From the NCBI GenBank assembly GCA_004352715.1, contig SCFE01000018.1:2686896-2750895 (forward strand): a stretch of 64,000 nt of DNA. The letters are read 5' to 3'. This stretch comes from Hofstenia miamia. Its lineage: Eukaryota > Xenacoelomorpha > Acoela. The notes beneath the pieces are model-generated. The model was not told the origin of the DNA, made no database searches, and saw nothing but the letters and a program-made list of their open reading frames with translations. The translations under genes and the position numbers were made by a program. Below, one piece after another: positions 21,749 to 33,330 of the stretch. The stretch's first letter is position 1. The number at the start of each line of letters is the position of its first letter.

Positions 21749-24700
21749 CTGCATTAATTCTGTTGTGCTACGTGAACGGGAAAATATAACAAGTAATGGA
21801 TAATGATCGATTCGACAAGACTGAACAACGGAAACCCCAAGAACTGACTGAATTGTTCTCTCTAAGGTTCGCATATTCTCTGGCAGTGTGGCATCCCACG
21901 CCCAAACAATAAAATTATTGTCTAACAAATTGCAAATTGATTCGGAGCAAAGAACCTAAACAATAAGTGTTAAATATATCAAAATTTCACATGACTTATT
22001 AATAAAATAAATCGATTTTGACGACAGATTAAGTCCTTTGTAGCCAGAGCACCATAAGTGGTAAGATTGCGTTTGAATAATTGTTGATATGACCAAAAAA
22101 GTGAAATGATTTCTAAATGATGATGAGCTAAAACTACGCATTGCTAATTTAAATTCAGAAATTGTAGTTGCGCGGACAACTTCACTTCAATGGCATGCCC
22201 AGAACTCATACTTTACTCTTAAACAGTCTGGGAATTTTTGAAAACATTTCATGATCTTAAAATGCGACCTGAAATTGTCGCAATAAAACCGAAACATTTG
22301 AAATGACGCGTCTCAAAGGTTTTGGGGGCTTTATCTACACATAAATGAACAATTAAAGTTCGTTCTGGATTGCACATGCTATGAATTTTATATTAATTTA
22401 ATTTTTAAAAAATCGAAATTTTCAAAATCTTTTGAAGTAATTTAGAACTTTAGACAATACAATTTTGCACTAATTTTCAAGCGCGTCTGCCAATTTGTGT
22501 CCATGGTTCATTATTTCCAGTTACTAATAGACTTTTTTGTAAATGTGCAAAAACGGTTTGACTTTTTTAAAGGCGGGAAGGAGGGTTTTGTTTATACCAA
22601 ATGTTGACAGTGCCCAGAAGATGTGCCTAATATAACATTGTCGCATGTGAACCCATAATACATTTATAACCACAAATGATCACGTAAATACAAAGAAGTT
22701 CAAAGAAAAAATCTTAAAATACTTTATAAATATACATAACTTTATAACTAGAAATTTAATAGACAAAACATTTTTTAGTTCAGTGTTGATTTTACAACCA
22801 ATTTGAAGTTGTAACTAAGATCAAGAATTGACTGCTTGACGCATGAATACAACATTGCAAATTACGCGTGTCAAATCAAATCTTAAGAACCGTGAAATTC
22901 TTGGCTTATAAATCTAACACTAACGTCCACATAGAGCATCGTAAAAAGAATATGAGCCCATTTGTTCTTTTTCTGAGAAAATACTGTCGAAATCATGTGT
23001 AAAAAAAAATAAATGTTTAGCAAATAGCAATTGTAATAAATTAATATTGCACAAATTGAGTGTACAAATAAAATTTATTTTGCACGTTCCAAAAGTAGAT
23101 AAAATGAATGAATTGTATTTGTATTAGATATGTTTCAGGTCATGATTCCTTAATAAAATATCATATTACAAAAATGCAGGATTGTATATTTAGATAGCGA
23201 CATTGTAAATTTCGTGTTAATTAAGAACTTAAATATCTATAGAAAATCTTAATTTGAATTGTAAATAATCAAAAACTTTATTTATATAATCGATATAGCT
23301 CAAAGCAATTCTATAATGCAACGGAGCCATTTTTAACAATTGTGAAAATACAAGCTTTACTAAATTAAGTAATTCAAAGCACACCATTTACACAAACACA
23401 CTAAACATAAAACATACATTTTTAGCAAAAACGTTGCTGGAAATGCTTTGATTGTGGTGAATGTAAAGTACTAATAATCGTCTTTCTGAAGGAGGCAACA
23501 TACATGAATTTTGATAAGCATCATGCAGTGACCCAAGAAATAATATTGGATGAACTGGGCCGAATTGAGATTGGAATTTCACCATTATAGATTGCTGTGT
23601 TTCAAGGTTATCTTCGGCTGATGAAGAAAGCAAACTACCGAGCACACTGTCATTTCTTCTTGTACTACTGGGTTCGTCCATCACAATAACATCATCTTCT
23701 GAAGAATCGGAAGTCTCTCTAAGTTCAAACAGCTGCAAAAGTATTAAAAATAAGATGTTAATACATTGAAAAAATGAAGTACAATTTATAATAATAACAG
23801 TAATAAATTGAAAAAAAAAGATATTTTGAAATTCCAATTTCTAACCAGTGTAAAATAGTAAATCATTGTATAGAGGAGTCTAGGTATTAATCAGTTTTTT
23901 TGTATATTTATAACAAAATGATTATCCATGTAAAATACTTATTCAACTAGTAAACATTAAGTAATAATTCCAACAAAAACGCAAGAATATTTGCACTTAT
24001 CCAAATAAAGGACTAAATATCTGATTATAAAAAACTATTTTTTCTAAACAAAAATCCCCGACGAATATTTGTAAAACTAGACAAACTATGAAATCAGAAA
24101 TATTTTTTTGCAAATTTTTGTAGTTTACTTAAGCATTCTTATAACGCTGATATTTATGAATAGATTTAACCCAAATTAAAAAATATATATATCAGGTTGG
24201 TGCAAAATAATATTCGGTTTTTATAACCGATATTTAAAATGAGATTTGTCAACTATCTACATTTTAATAGAAGTGTAACATATTTCTTTTATTAAATTAA
24301 ATTAGATTCTTTAAATTAACTTTGTTAAGTTAATATTTTAAATTAATTTTGGCATCCATGTTTGTCCCAAATAGAGATCATTTAAGGAAGGTTCTTCTAT
24401 ACAAGTTCCAAGGTGTCAATGCAAGTGAGGCAGCAAGATTTATTCAGAAAAGTTATGGAGAAGTTATAGTGAATGAAAGAAATTCCGGGAGATGGTTTTC
24501 CCGTGTTCAAAGTGGTGATTTTACTAAAAGATGAGCCAAAGGAAGGTAGTCCAAAAAACATGTGATTCCAATCGATTAAATGATATTGTATCTGAGAATC
24601 CTTTTACCACGAGGGAAATTGCAAGACAGTTTGAAGTGGCTCATACAACTGTGGTATGCCAGGTAAAATATATTGGAAAGATTCTATTGCTGGAAAATGG

Positions 24701-26203
24701 GTTCCTGATGAGTTGTCTTCAGAAAATCGACAACAATAATTATTTTCACCACATCTTCAAGAATCCTTTTTTGGACAGGATTGCTAAAGGTGATGAAAAA
24801 TGGATTCTTTACCATAATGTTAGACGCCGTCGTTGTTGAATCAGTCGAGAGCAGTTAGTTCAACAACCGAAAACTGGCCTTTATCCAACAAGACCATGTG
24901 GAGTGCATGGTGGGATGTTAAAGCAATAAGCTCGTTGAAAGGTAGAATGAAGTCATTGAAAGCAATGGAGAGTATTTTAATGAATAAATATTTACATTGT
25001 CATTGTTTCATTTGTTTTAGCTAAAATCTTTAAATCGGATATTACTTTTGCCCCAACCTATTACTAACCCTAACCCTATAGCTTCTCAAAAATCAAATTT
25101 AATTTATAAGTCAATGTTTTTTAATTATATGAAATTAAAATATGTATATAGTTAATAATCGATTTCCAAGGAAGTTTGCAAGTTTGGAAAAAGGATTCAA
25201 CCCTAGATGGAAAATCAAAACAACATTTCTGAGGATCAGTTTTATGACGTTAGCGTAGCTTGATGAATCTGATGCATAAACAACTATAAATATGTAAAAC
25301 ATGACGTTTAAAAAACTACGTACAAGAAAAAATGTTAAATACTGGAGAAAGCTAGACTTAATTTAAAAAAATTGGTTGAAAGGATCCCTTAAATAACCAC
25401 AAAATAATCCAAGAGTATAATTTTTGAAAATGATATAGCTATTTAAAAATGAATACACACTCAAAATCTTACGTTTCAGCCCCATAAAAATTGGGTCCGC
25501 ACTCAGTATCAGTATTTGTAACAAAAAGTTCAATTTCTGAAACCTTTAAATCTGATAATGTGTTCGAGTCTGAAGCTACTATAGGCCATCCATTCCAACT
25601 TAACTTTCTACTTGGAATTCCAGATATATTTGAATAGTCGTATTTTACTTCAGCAATTGTTTTTGAAGCGGGATAACTAACGACAATTTCACAAGGACCA
25701 TGAATGCTTACATTGACTTCTTTTATATTGGGGTTGCTAATGTTGCGCTGACTGCGAAAGCCATGACTAGCATGAACAATCAAATTCACAGGATTACAGG
25801 CAAAATCAAGTAGGTCTTTGTCTGTACGTCCTTGAAGGCCAAGAATATCAAGATTACTCACAGGTATACCAATATCTTTACTTACTAGACATTTTAAATA
25901 GCTTACTTTGGCTGAACTTTTAATGTAGTACGTAAAAATTTCATTGTCATACTTTACTTTAAATGTTGTTTTATCATCAAACTGAAACTCATTCGATGTT
26001 CTAGCAGAGGTTGGCTGGTTATCTTCATTTAAATTGGAAATACTACTCGCTTCATTAAAGCTGTCTGAATCACAGGCATTGTCCGATGTCAATGAAAAAT
26101 TGATCGCTTGTTCTAAATCCCATTGGAATAGTTCTAAAATTCGTGTACATTCAGCAACATCTTTTCTAGTAATTTCTTGAAATGCTTTCAGAATATCGTC
26201 CAT
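21749..26203 (-). CDS. FAF1: FAS-associated factor 1 (FAF1), N-terminal and UAS exons
   Basis: FAF1 is a ubiquitin-binding adaptor of the p97/VCP system. Exon 25473-26203 starts MDDILKAFQEITRKD and holds a UBA domain (residues ~1-45, FQWDLEQAINFSL), a first ubiquitin-like domain (~75-150) and a second (~165-235, SGIPSRKLSWNGWP). Exon 23418-23732 (phase 0) has an acidic ETSDSSEDDVIVMDEP segment and the start of the thioredoxin-like UAS domain (FQSQFGPVHPILFLGSLHDA, LLVLYIHHN). Exon 21749-21955 continues exactly in frame (CSESICNLLDNNFIVWAWD) to TTELMQ. Splice sites are GTAAGA, GTATGT and GTTAGT donors and TTTTGCAG and TTGTTTAG acceptors. Exon 1 ends in phase 2 but the next exon begins in phase 0, so a small exon between 23733 and 25472 is probably unseen. 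The coiled coil and UBX exons are not found on this strand. Confidence 0.88.
21956..23417 (-). other. FAF1 intron
   Basis: AT-rich intron between the two UAS-domain exons. I see no mobile element with clear ends and no other gene in it. Confidence 0.6.
24192..25061 (+). mobile_element. mariner-type transposon relic (870 bp)
   Basis: The left end TCAGGTTGGTGCAAAATAAT and the right end, read inverted (ATAGGTTGGGGCAAAAGTAA), are typical mariner termini, and TA flanks both sides (24190-24191, 25062-25063). It lies between FAF1 exons, on the opposite strand to that gene. The length is below the usual ~1.3 kb because the transposase is internally deleted. Confidence 0.85.
24349..25000 (+). pseudogene. 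mariner transposase, internally deleted
   Basis: The N-terminal DNA-binding part is clear: FVPNRDHLRKVLLYKF, then a region ending GRWFSRVQSGDF. After TGA (24532) the next frame gives NPFTTREIARQFEVAHTTVV, the second helix-turn-helix, and YIGKI. A large part of the catalytic domain start is missing. NPFLDRIAKGDEKWILYHN (24757-24813) holds the first catalytic aspartate block (DEKW). After a frame change only remnants such as WSAWWDVKAI remain, and the C-terminal catalytic residues are gone. This is an inactive relic. Confidence 0.85.
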
Positions 26204-26573
26204 GCAAGCTAAAATTTATACAGCCGCTTCGTCTCCTCTGTAATTACCAAAAATTCTAATAGATTTGAATGGGGATTTTCACATTTTGCAATATTTTAAA
26301 ATTTCTAATTTTTGTATATTCATTAATGAAATTCCAAATAAAATGCGGGCCATTTTTTTTACATTTTCGAGATCCTTTCATAATAGTAAACACTACAAAA
26401 CCTCATTAGCCTAGAAGAGGAGTCATTTAATGAAATTTTAGTTTTCCTAATTTTTGAAAATTTCAATTATAAGTAATGAAGTTTTTTTATGTTTGTAGTT
26501 GCTCTTAAACTCCATACTTTTTTGAAAAAATAAGTTTGAATTTTCATACCACTCCTGTTTTTCATTGGTTTGA
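26204..26573. other. Upstream region of FAF1
   Basis: The ATG at 26203 is preceded, on the minus strand, by AAATTTTAGCTTGC, which could be an acceptor for a 5' untranslated exon. No core promoter motif is convincing. Confidence 0.3.
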
Positions 26574-26928
26574 CCAGGGTTGTCAAGTTGAATTCAAGTT
26601 ATTTGGTCTGATTCAAGTTCTTAGATATTGAGTTCAACTTCAAGTATTTTTTACAAAAAATTTCGAGTTTGATCAAGTTTTTTCTAATTCTGAAATTTTT
26701 AGAATATAATAAAATATATTTTACACTAATTCTAACTTTGTTAGCTAAAATATAAGTATTTCTGTTTTATAAAAAGCTGAAATTTAAATTTTTACAGTAT
26801 ATTGGAGTGGACTTTCAATCAAGTTGGAGTTCAAGTTGGTATGATTTCTCTTCTGAGTTTTTCCTATTGAGTTTTGCAAGCTTATTTGAGTTTGAGTACT
26901 TAACATTCAGAGTACTAAAAAATCTGAG
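26574..26928. mobile_element. hAT-like MITE, copy 1 of the GAGTTCAAGTT family
   Basis: The left end CCAGGGTTGTCAAGTTGAAT and the right end, inverted (CAGATTTTTTAGTACTCTG), resemble the termini of the copy at 28036-28228. The flanks TGGTTTGA (26566-26573) and AGGTTTGA (26929-26936) agree at 7 of 8 bases, as expected for a hAT 8-bp target duplication. It has no coding capacity. The interior repeats GAGTTCAAG-type motifs. Confidence 0.6.
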
Positions 26929-26945
26929 GTTTGACACCATTCCAC

Positions 26946-27298
26946 ATGATTAAAACAGCATTTTCAAATCATGTTACTCTATCTGAGTTCAAGTTTTTAT
27001 GTTTTGAGTTCAAGTTCAAGTATTACTTTAAAGAAACTTTTGAGACTAATGAATTTTTTTTCATTCCAAGTTTTTGGGGTAAAAATATTTACTTTAAAAT
27101 AATTATGATTTTAGAAAACAAAAAACATTTAATTGAAATTGAAAAGAAAATGAAGATTAAAATAATGCAGTCTTTTCATTTAGACTTTTGATGAAGTTAG
27201 ATTTGCAGTATTAATTATTCTTCTTTTTGTGTTTTGCTGATCAGGTTTTGTAAACTGATTTGAGTTTGAGATTTTAACATTCAGAGTACAGAGTACCC
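26946..27298. mobile_element. MITE of the GAGTTCAAGTT family, copy 2
   Basis: The stretch CTATCTGAGTTCAAG..TTTTATGTTTTGAG matches 28059-28110, and the right part GATTTGAGTTTGAGATTTTAACATTCAGAGTAC matches 26884-26916 of copy 1. The 86-codon ORF inside is AT-rich repeat sequence, not a gene. Its ends are more decayed than in copy 1. Confidence 0.5.
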
Positions 27299-28035
27299 TC
27301 ACCTATTTAAAGTTCCCCATTCAAAGCTCTGCATATTTGTGATGTGTTGTGCTCATAAAATATCACTTTACAGTACAGTAACTTACTATGGGTCACTATG
27401 CTATGCAGTGCTACTGTCCTCCTGTCCTTACATTTCCTTTTGATTAAAATATAGTTGCAGTACAAAATTAAAATGCATTTAGTTTATCATTACTATATTA
27501 GTGAAATACATAACCTCATGCAATATTACTACATTATTACTGTATTATTACTATAATAATGAGTAAGAGGGTCATTAGAAAGTGTTTGGGAAGCATTTAG
27601 TACTATATATAATCTTATAGATCCCAGGTAACATGCCACAGCAGCAAGTTAGTTAGTTTTATACTACACTTGTTAAAATACTGTAAGTTGAAATGTTTTA
27701 ATGTATGTTGGATATTCATTGCTTTTATTATATTATTTTTTATTTAATTTATTGTTCCTTAAACACCTCTATGTTATCTGTCTTCACAAATGTATTTAAA
27801 AAAGGATGTCATTTCTTCAAACTACTAGTGGGAAAGAGTTATTTTTAAAAGCTGAAATCTGATCTGAAAATATATTTTAATAAAATATTAAAATTAAGCA
27901 GATATCTTATCATTTTAAATTTGTGCATTGTAATAATGTTTTAATAAATTAATGTTAGTTTTGAGAAATATATCTTTGACTACATAAGCATGTAATGCAT
28001 CAACATTTTTTAAAGCAATAAAACCAGGTTTAAAC
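27299..28035. other. No recognisable gene
   Basis: AT-rich, with several TACTATATTA-like short direct repeats at 27490-27560. No ORF or terminal repeat stands out. Confidence 0.4.
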
Positions 28036-28228
28036 AGGGGTTTTGAACTGAGTTCAAGTTACTTAATCTGAGTTTAAGTTTTTATGTTTCAAGTTCAAGT
28101 TCATGTGAAGACATTTCTGAGTTCAATTGAGTTCTTAAAATTTGTGTATTTTAGAGTAAAATACCAGTTTTGTGATCTCATTTGAGTTCAAATGCCTAGG
28201 ATTCCAATTACTTGAAAACCCTGGTATT
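28036..28228. mobile_element. MITE of the GAGTTCAAGTT family, copy 3 (~193 bp)
   Basis: The left end is CAGGGGTTTTGAACTGAG and the right end, inverted, CCAGGGTTTTCAAGTAATTG. The flanks GGTTTAAA and GTATTAAA match at 6 of 8 positions. This is the shortest of the three copies and has the best preserved CAGGG termini. Confidence 0.55.
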
Positions 28229-28748
28229 AAACACAAAAAGCCTCAAAATTATTTTTCTTATTAATAAAATAGATTTAATATTATATGACTAACTTCTTCA
28301 AGCTTAAATTTGAATAAGTCTTAAGTCTTATGATCATCAATGCATAAATATGTTGAATGCTTTGAACTTAAACAAGAAATGCAAAATATTATTATTGAAT
28401 ATTGATGTTATTTTACTCTTTATATAAATTATGGCATAAAAAAAAATTAAGCTGCATATTGAACACTAACAACCATTCCCACATATATTTTGTTAATTTC
28501 AAATTTAAAACCAATCATCAATAGGATTAGGGCATCATTCTGCTAAGAATTTTTGCTACAATGGAAGCTATTATTAGAGTGTTGAATATATAGAATAATC
28601 CCTTCATTAACTTAATTATATCAAATCAATCTATGGTCTAACCCTAGAATCTTTGAAAATGCACTTATAACATTTCTTTATTTGCTTGGTCTTAAAATTT
28701 CCCTAATCTTTCTTTTATTGCTTGTTTGTTGTACAACTTTTTGATGTG

Positions 28749-29333
28749 CAAGGTGTCCACAAACTCTTTAGACAATTTTATAAATTTATTAAAAAATTTA
28801 AGAAGTGCTATCAAAATAATTCCTTTTACATTTTAATCATTTGTCTTCTGCAGCTGGTTGTCAACAAGGACAAGTTGTGCACAGAGGCCTGAGGCAAACT
28901 GTTGCTTCATGGTTAAATAGATTTCAGGTTCACTCATGATTTGGTGAGTCAGAATCAGAGATCAATCAATGCAACAGATCCACCACCAAGATAAATAAAG
29001 CAACACTGATCAGAATAAAACTTCATAACACCAACCCTTGTTTAAAATGACTACTGAAAAAAAAATCACAATGTGTTTCTGGGTTTATCAAAACAAAATC
29101 AGACGTTCAACACAAAGAAATTACACAATTATATATGCAAAACATTGACTGAAATTGAATATCATTTAGATGTCCTCTGGGCTACAAATGGGGCTCATAT
29201 AGAAATATATTAATGCTTTGAATAAAAACTTGACTATTTACTTGATATTATTTAAACATTTTAGAGATTTCCAACTTCAGTTGTAATATTAATGAATTTT
29301 GTAAAATTGTCTAAAGACTTTATGGACACCCTG
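28749..29333 (+). mobile_element. IS630/Tc1-mariner derivative, degenerate
   Basis: The terminal inverted repeats are about 30 bp: CAAGGTGTCCACAAACTCTT on the left, and CAGGGTGTCCATAAAGTCTT as the inverse of the right. Both continue into TAGACAATTTT. Inside, the only recognisable coding remnant is EIEYHLDVLWATNGAHIE (29149-29202), which resembles the C-terminal RLDVCRVTNGAHIE tail of a transposase family common in arthropods. The catalytic part is lost. Confidence 0.65.
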
Positions 29334-30334
29334 TATTACATTATTATACAAAATGAGTATGTCTCTTTATTTGCTACATAAGTATATGAAAAATCATGCT
29401 TAAGCATATAGTCTTAAGTACTTTTTAATAATGTTTGTTCCATGTTTTGAACAGTTCATTATTAAATGTAATATTCTTATTTTTTTATCAAGTTATTCAT
29501 TTAATTACTTTTGATATTTGACTCTATGGTAAGGATTTCATCCAAATGATGGTTTGAAGCATAAAATGTGTTTTTAATATGAGATGGCATAAATTATTTT
29601 ATTAAATATTATACTACACATTCATATTTTTAGGTGTGAAGGGGTTGACAAGGTATGTTACTTATGAAATGACAGATCCATTTTCATTGTTTATTACTAA
29701 CAAATATATGTTTTAGATGTGTTTAAATCAATGCATTTATGAAATTTTCAAATTTAATGTTACTAAGGGATGTGCTATGCAATAATTATGCTCTAAAAAA
29801 TTTAATGTTTGATCATGTGGGGTATTGTGACATAATCCATCAACTATCATGTGTGGTCAAGATGAGAAAAAGAATGGATGAAACAAAGACTAAAAATATT
29901 ATAATGATTATAACAATTAATATGTAAACACATGATAGGATTGATTATTTGATTTTGTAAAATGTTTTGTGCAGTTAGATTTAAATTATACTTGACAGTA
30001 TTTGGCAAAACGTTAGATGGCCAAACAGCGTACTCTAATTAATGCTGATGTTGTGTAATCATAAGCAGAACTATAAACCAAGGGAAAACTGTAAACAATG
30101 ATGAATTATACAGGTACTAGTCAAGTATTTGCTTATGTACTATGAAGTGCTATAAATATGCTTGAAATGATATAATTACTGATGAATGAATTTAGTTTGG
30201 ATTTACTTTTTCTCTTGTCAGGTTATTTTATATTCTGATGGAAAGCTAAATGTTCAAGCACTGGGGGTAATTGTATGGTCATTCCCACATCAGTTTAAAG
30301 GTATGCTGGAGCAGGCTTCTAATAGCCATTCCAC
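29334..30334. other. No recognisable gene; LTR B may start within
   Basis: AT-rich. The start of the family B LTR probably lies in the last few hundred bases, but without a second copy reaching that far I cannot place it. Confidence 0.4.
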
Positions 30335-31089
30335 AGCAGGGAGGGCAACAGCTGTAGTTACCTTCCAGTGCTTATATGTTACAAATAGGCATAGGGGTTT
30401 TTCACCATTATAGCTTTCCTATTATTCATTGCTTGCCTGTTATTATGATTAAAATTATTATGTTTTACATGCTACCTTCCTTATTGATGAACCTAAGTCA
30501 ATTATGGTGTTATAGTACAATTGGTGATTTAGTATTATCATTATTTAGACTATGTTTTCATATTACATTCATTGTCAATTTACTAGTAAAAGCAAGTTGC
30601 TCACTGGCTGACTCATGCATTTGTTTTCTTGCAGGCTGCATTGATTGTTTACATGTACAAAGGGCTATCATGTATTATTATATATGTAGGTTATTAAATG
30701 TAAGGCTCAATAACAAGCTCAAGCATCCAGGTTGCTGTAATCAATCTCCGATAGTATTTCATAATAACAAAAACAATCAATGCAATAAATTCTTAAGTAG
30801 TTACAAATCCCATCACACTGAGTTCACTATTCACATACTAATTCCTTCAATGGTTTCTACTCTAAAGATGAAGCTCAAATTGTAGATGCAGCTGGTTGGT
30901 GTGTACCCAGAACCACATGACAACTCTTCAAGTGTTGATCCTGTCTTCCATTCTCCACTAATCACCTAAATGAACACTCATTGTGAAGGAGAGAATTAGG
31001 AGAGTGTTGAACCTACTTCATGTATTAACTAAGAAAAGTAATAAATTTTCATGAATTCAATATGAAAATTGGATTGACATGATTCTACA
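30335..31089 (+). repeat. 5' LTR (family B), at least its 3' 755 bp
   Basis: It aligns with 1-789 throughout and ends GATTCTACA directly before the primer-binding site. The first part of the LTR, upstream of 30335, is not defined. Short ORFs at 30186 and 30376 belong to the LTR. Confidence 0.65.
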
Positions 31090-31107
31090 TGGCGACTGTG
31101 ACAGGCG
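31090..31107 (+). promoter_or_regulatory. Primer-binding site
   Basis: TGGCGACTGTGACAGGCG starts immediately after the LTR end TTCTACA. TGGCGACxGTGACAGG is a layout seen at the primer-binding site of many Gypsy elements. I cannot name the primer tRNA. Confidence 0.55.
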
Positions 31108-31319
31108 CTTGAAGAGTGTGCGTGAAGGAGAGAAGTGTATAGTGGAAATAAAATTGGTGTAGAAAATAGTTAACTAAAGAGTACGGAATGTTACAAACAA
31201 GAAGTATTATTTATATGATGTGTGAGTGAGTCAAGATAGATGTTTCTTCTCATTCATGGGAAAAATAAGTAATGCAAGTGAAGATACAATAAGCAACAGT
31301 AACCTTAAGCACAACAAAA

Positions 31320-32650
31320 ATGGTAAAGGAGATCATCAAACAATTACTTCCAGTAATAATGAAAATGGTAAACTCACATAAGAAGCAGAGGACTAACCCC
31401 AAAACACAGAGAACACCCCAAAGTCAAAGAACCCCAGCAAATGTAAATACATCCCCTGAAAGTCAGAATTCCCTAACAGAAATAATTTTGCAACCAGAGA
31501 GAGAGGGTGCAGAATTTTTGATAATTGAATTGACAAAAATAATAGAAAACAACAACAACGAAAGACAAGAGTTAATGTTACAAATAGAAAAGTTAACTCA
31601 AAGAATGTTTGAGATAGAGATGGCGAATGCTGAAAAAGATAAATACATTGAAGAAATTACACAAGACACTAGTTTAATGCTAATGGAGCAAAGGAACGTA
31701 TTTCAAAAACAAATGGAAAAATTGGTAGAAGCTAATAAAGAGATAAAAATGCAAAGTGAGTGTTGCAACAAATGATGACTCAAATGCATGAGGAAAATGT
31801 TAACCTAAGAGAAGATAGCATCTTAAAAGAACTTGAAATAGATGATTTGAAAGATAAAATCCAATTAATATCATTGACAAATGAAGAAACTAGGGATGAA
31901 GAAAAAGGGAGTGTTAAAGTGATACAAAGTATGGTAATACAAGAGCAAGAAAAATCAGTTGGAAGCACACCAATTAAGGAAGTTCACACTGAAATGTACA
32001 AAGACTGTCAAACAGAAGACGAATTTGTAGAAAAATTGGTTGTTAACAAAACAAAGCAGGTTAAAGAAAAATGCAAAAGCCCAAGTGAAATAAAACCAAT
32101 ATATGAAGAAATGATATTGTTGGAGGAGGAAGATAATGATATGCCTGCCTAAATTTAAGGGGAGAGTAGACAGTTACTCACCTACATTCAAAGAATGGAT
32201 TCAAATGTTTGAAATGAGTATGAAAGAAAGTAAGGTGATACAGAAGCAAGCAGCAGCAAGATTTCCTCTATATTTGGGAGGAGCAGCATACCAACATTAC
32301 TTAGTTTTAGATCTGGAAACTAAAACAGATTACAAAAAACTAATAGGAGAGTATCAGCAGTATTACGATGACAAAAGTTTCAAAAGTCAGTATCAGATGT
32401 TATTAAATAGTTTGAAAATGAATAAAAGGGAACATCTTCATAATTATATGTCGCAAGTAGAATGATTATTGAAATTAAGTTCAAGAGAGAGCACATACTC
32501 CAAGTATGACCTGTTTTCTCATATATGTAAGGGATTACCAGATCTGATTCAACAACAGTTTGAAATTAAATGCAAGCTGATGATTCTTTAGAAAGAATGA
32601 TAAGAGAGGGTTTGGGGATACAGGTCACTATGGAAAATAATGCCTGAATT
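31320..32650 (+). pseudogene. gag: gag of the second Gypsy element
   Basis: The first ORF (31320-31775) starts MVKEIIKQLLPVIMKM, has a Pro/Thr/Gln-rich stretch, then a long charged coiled coil (heptads from about residue 60). The second ORF (from 31760, overlapping) continues the acidic coiled-coil and linker region. The third (32136-32465) is the capsid-like domain, with SPTFKEWIQMFEMSMKE, FPLYLGGAAYQHYL and KTDYKKLIGEYQQYY. These align with the capsid of the element at 11560-11760. Beyond the stop at 32463 the frame continues YSKYDLFSHICKGLP. Three frame changes and stops separate the pieces, so it is a pseudogene. The gag is clearly homologous to that of the first element but strongly diverged, so they are different families. 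Confidence 0.75.
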
Positions 32651-32662
32651 AATGAAAAGTCA

Positions 32663-33330
32663 GTGATAACAAAAGTAATACTGGTAATGACAACTGGAAT
32701 TAACAGAATGAGGAAAGCTGAAAATGAAAAACCAAAAGACAAGATCATAAAAATTAAGTTAAAGAATGGAACAATAAAAAGGATAAATAGGAAAGACTTA
32801 AAATGTCAAACATGTGGGAAAAAAGGCCACACAAAATTATATTGTAAAAGGCAAATTAACTTTATCAAAGTAGAAGAAGCATACTTTGATGAAGAAGATC
32901 TATTAGATGATGAAGATGAAACTGAGCAAACAGAAGAGGTAGAAAGTGAAACTTTAAACTAGAGGGAGTGCTGTCTCCAGTAAAGGGTGCACCCATTCTA
33001 ATTGTAACAGACCTAATCAAGACAAATACAATTACAGTTGTAATAAATGGTGTGATGGTCAAAGCAACCATAGATATGGGAGCAGTAATATTGATTATTA
33101 CTGATGAATGTGCGGCGAAAATAGGATTTGACAACAGAAAATTGAAAAGTGAAAAAAGCAGATTACTAAATGCATCGGGAGATTACATTGATAAAAGGTA
33201 AATTGATGGAAGTACTGATGAGAATTGCTAATACTACATTTTCACAAATGGTTACTGTCATTGATACAGAGAAAAATTCACTACCCTATGAGGTTATATT
33301 AGGGAACAACTTTTTAATGGTCTAAGATGT
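32663..33330 (+). pseudogene. Zinc knuckle and truncated protease of the second Gypsy element
   Basis: CQTCGKKGHTKLYC (about 32806) is a CX2CX4HX4C knuckle, followed by an acidic tail ending at TAG 32960. The next frame (32968) has VNGVMVKATIDMGAVILIIT, where the retropepsin DTG is DMG, so the active site is lost. After a frameshift near 33200 the text LPYEVILGNNFL (33280-33317) corresponds to the protease C-terminus. The element stops there, with no RT, integrase or 3' LTR visible, so it is 3' truncated. Confidence 0.75.

Noticed and set aside
25058-25078. Telomere-like CCTAACCCTA unit
   Set aside because: Only two imperfect units next to the mariner end; no array.
26931-27191. 86-codon AT-rich ORF
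   Set aside because: It lies inside MITE copy 2; the Phe/Lys-rich translation is that of AT-rich repeats.
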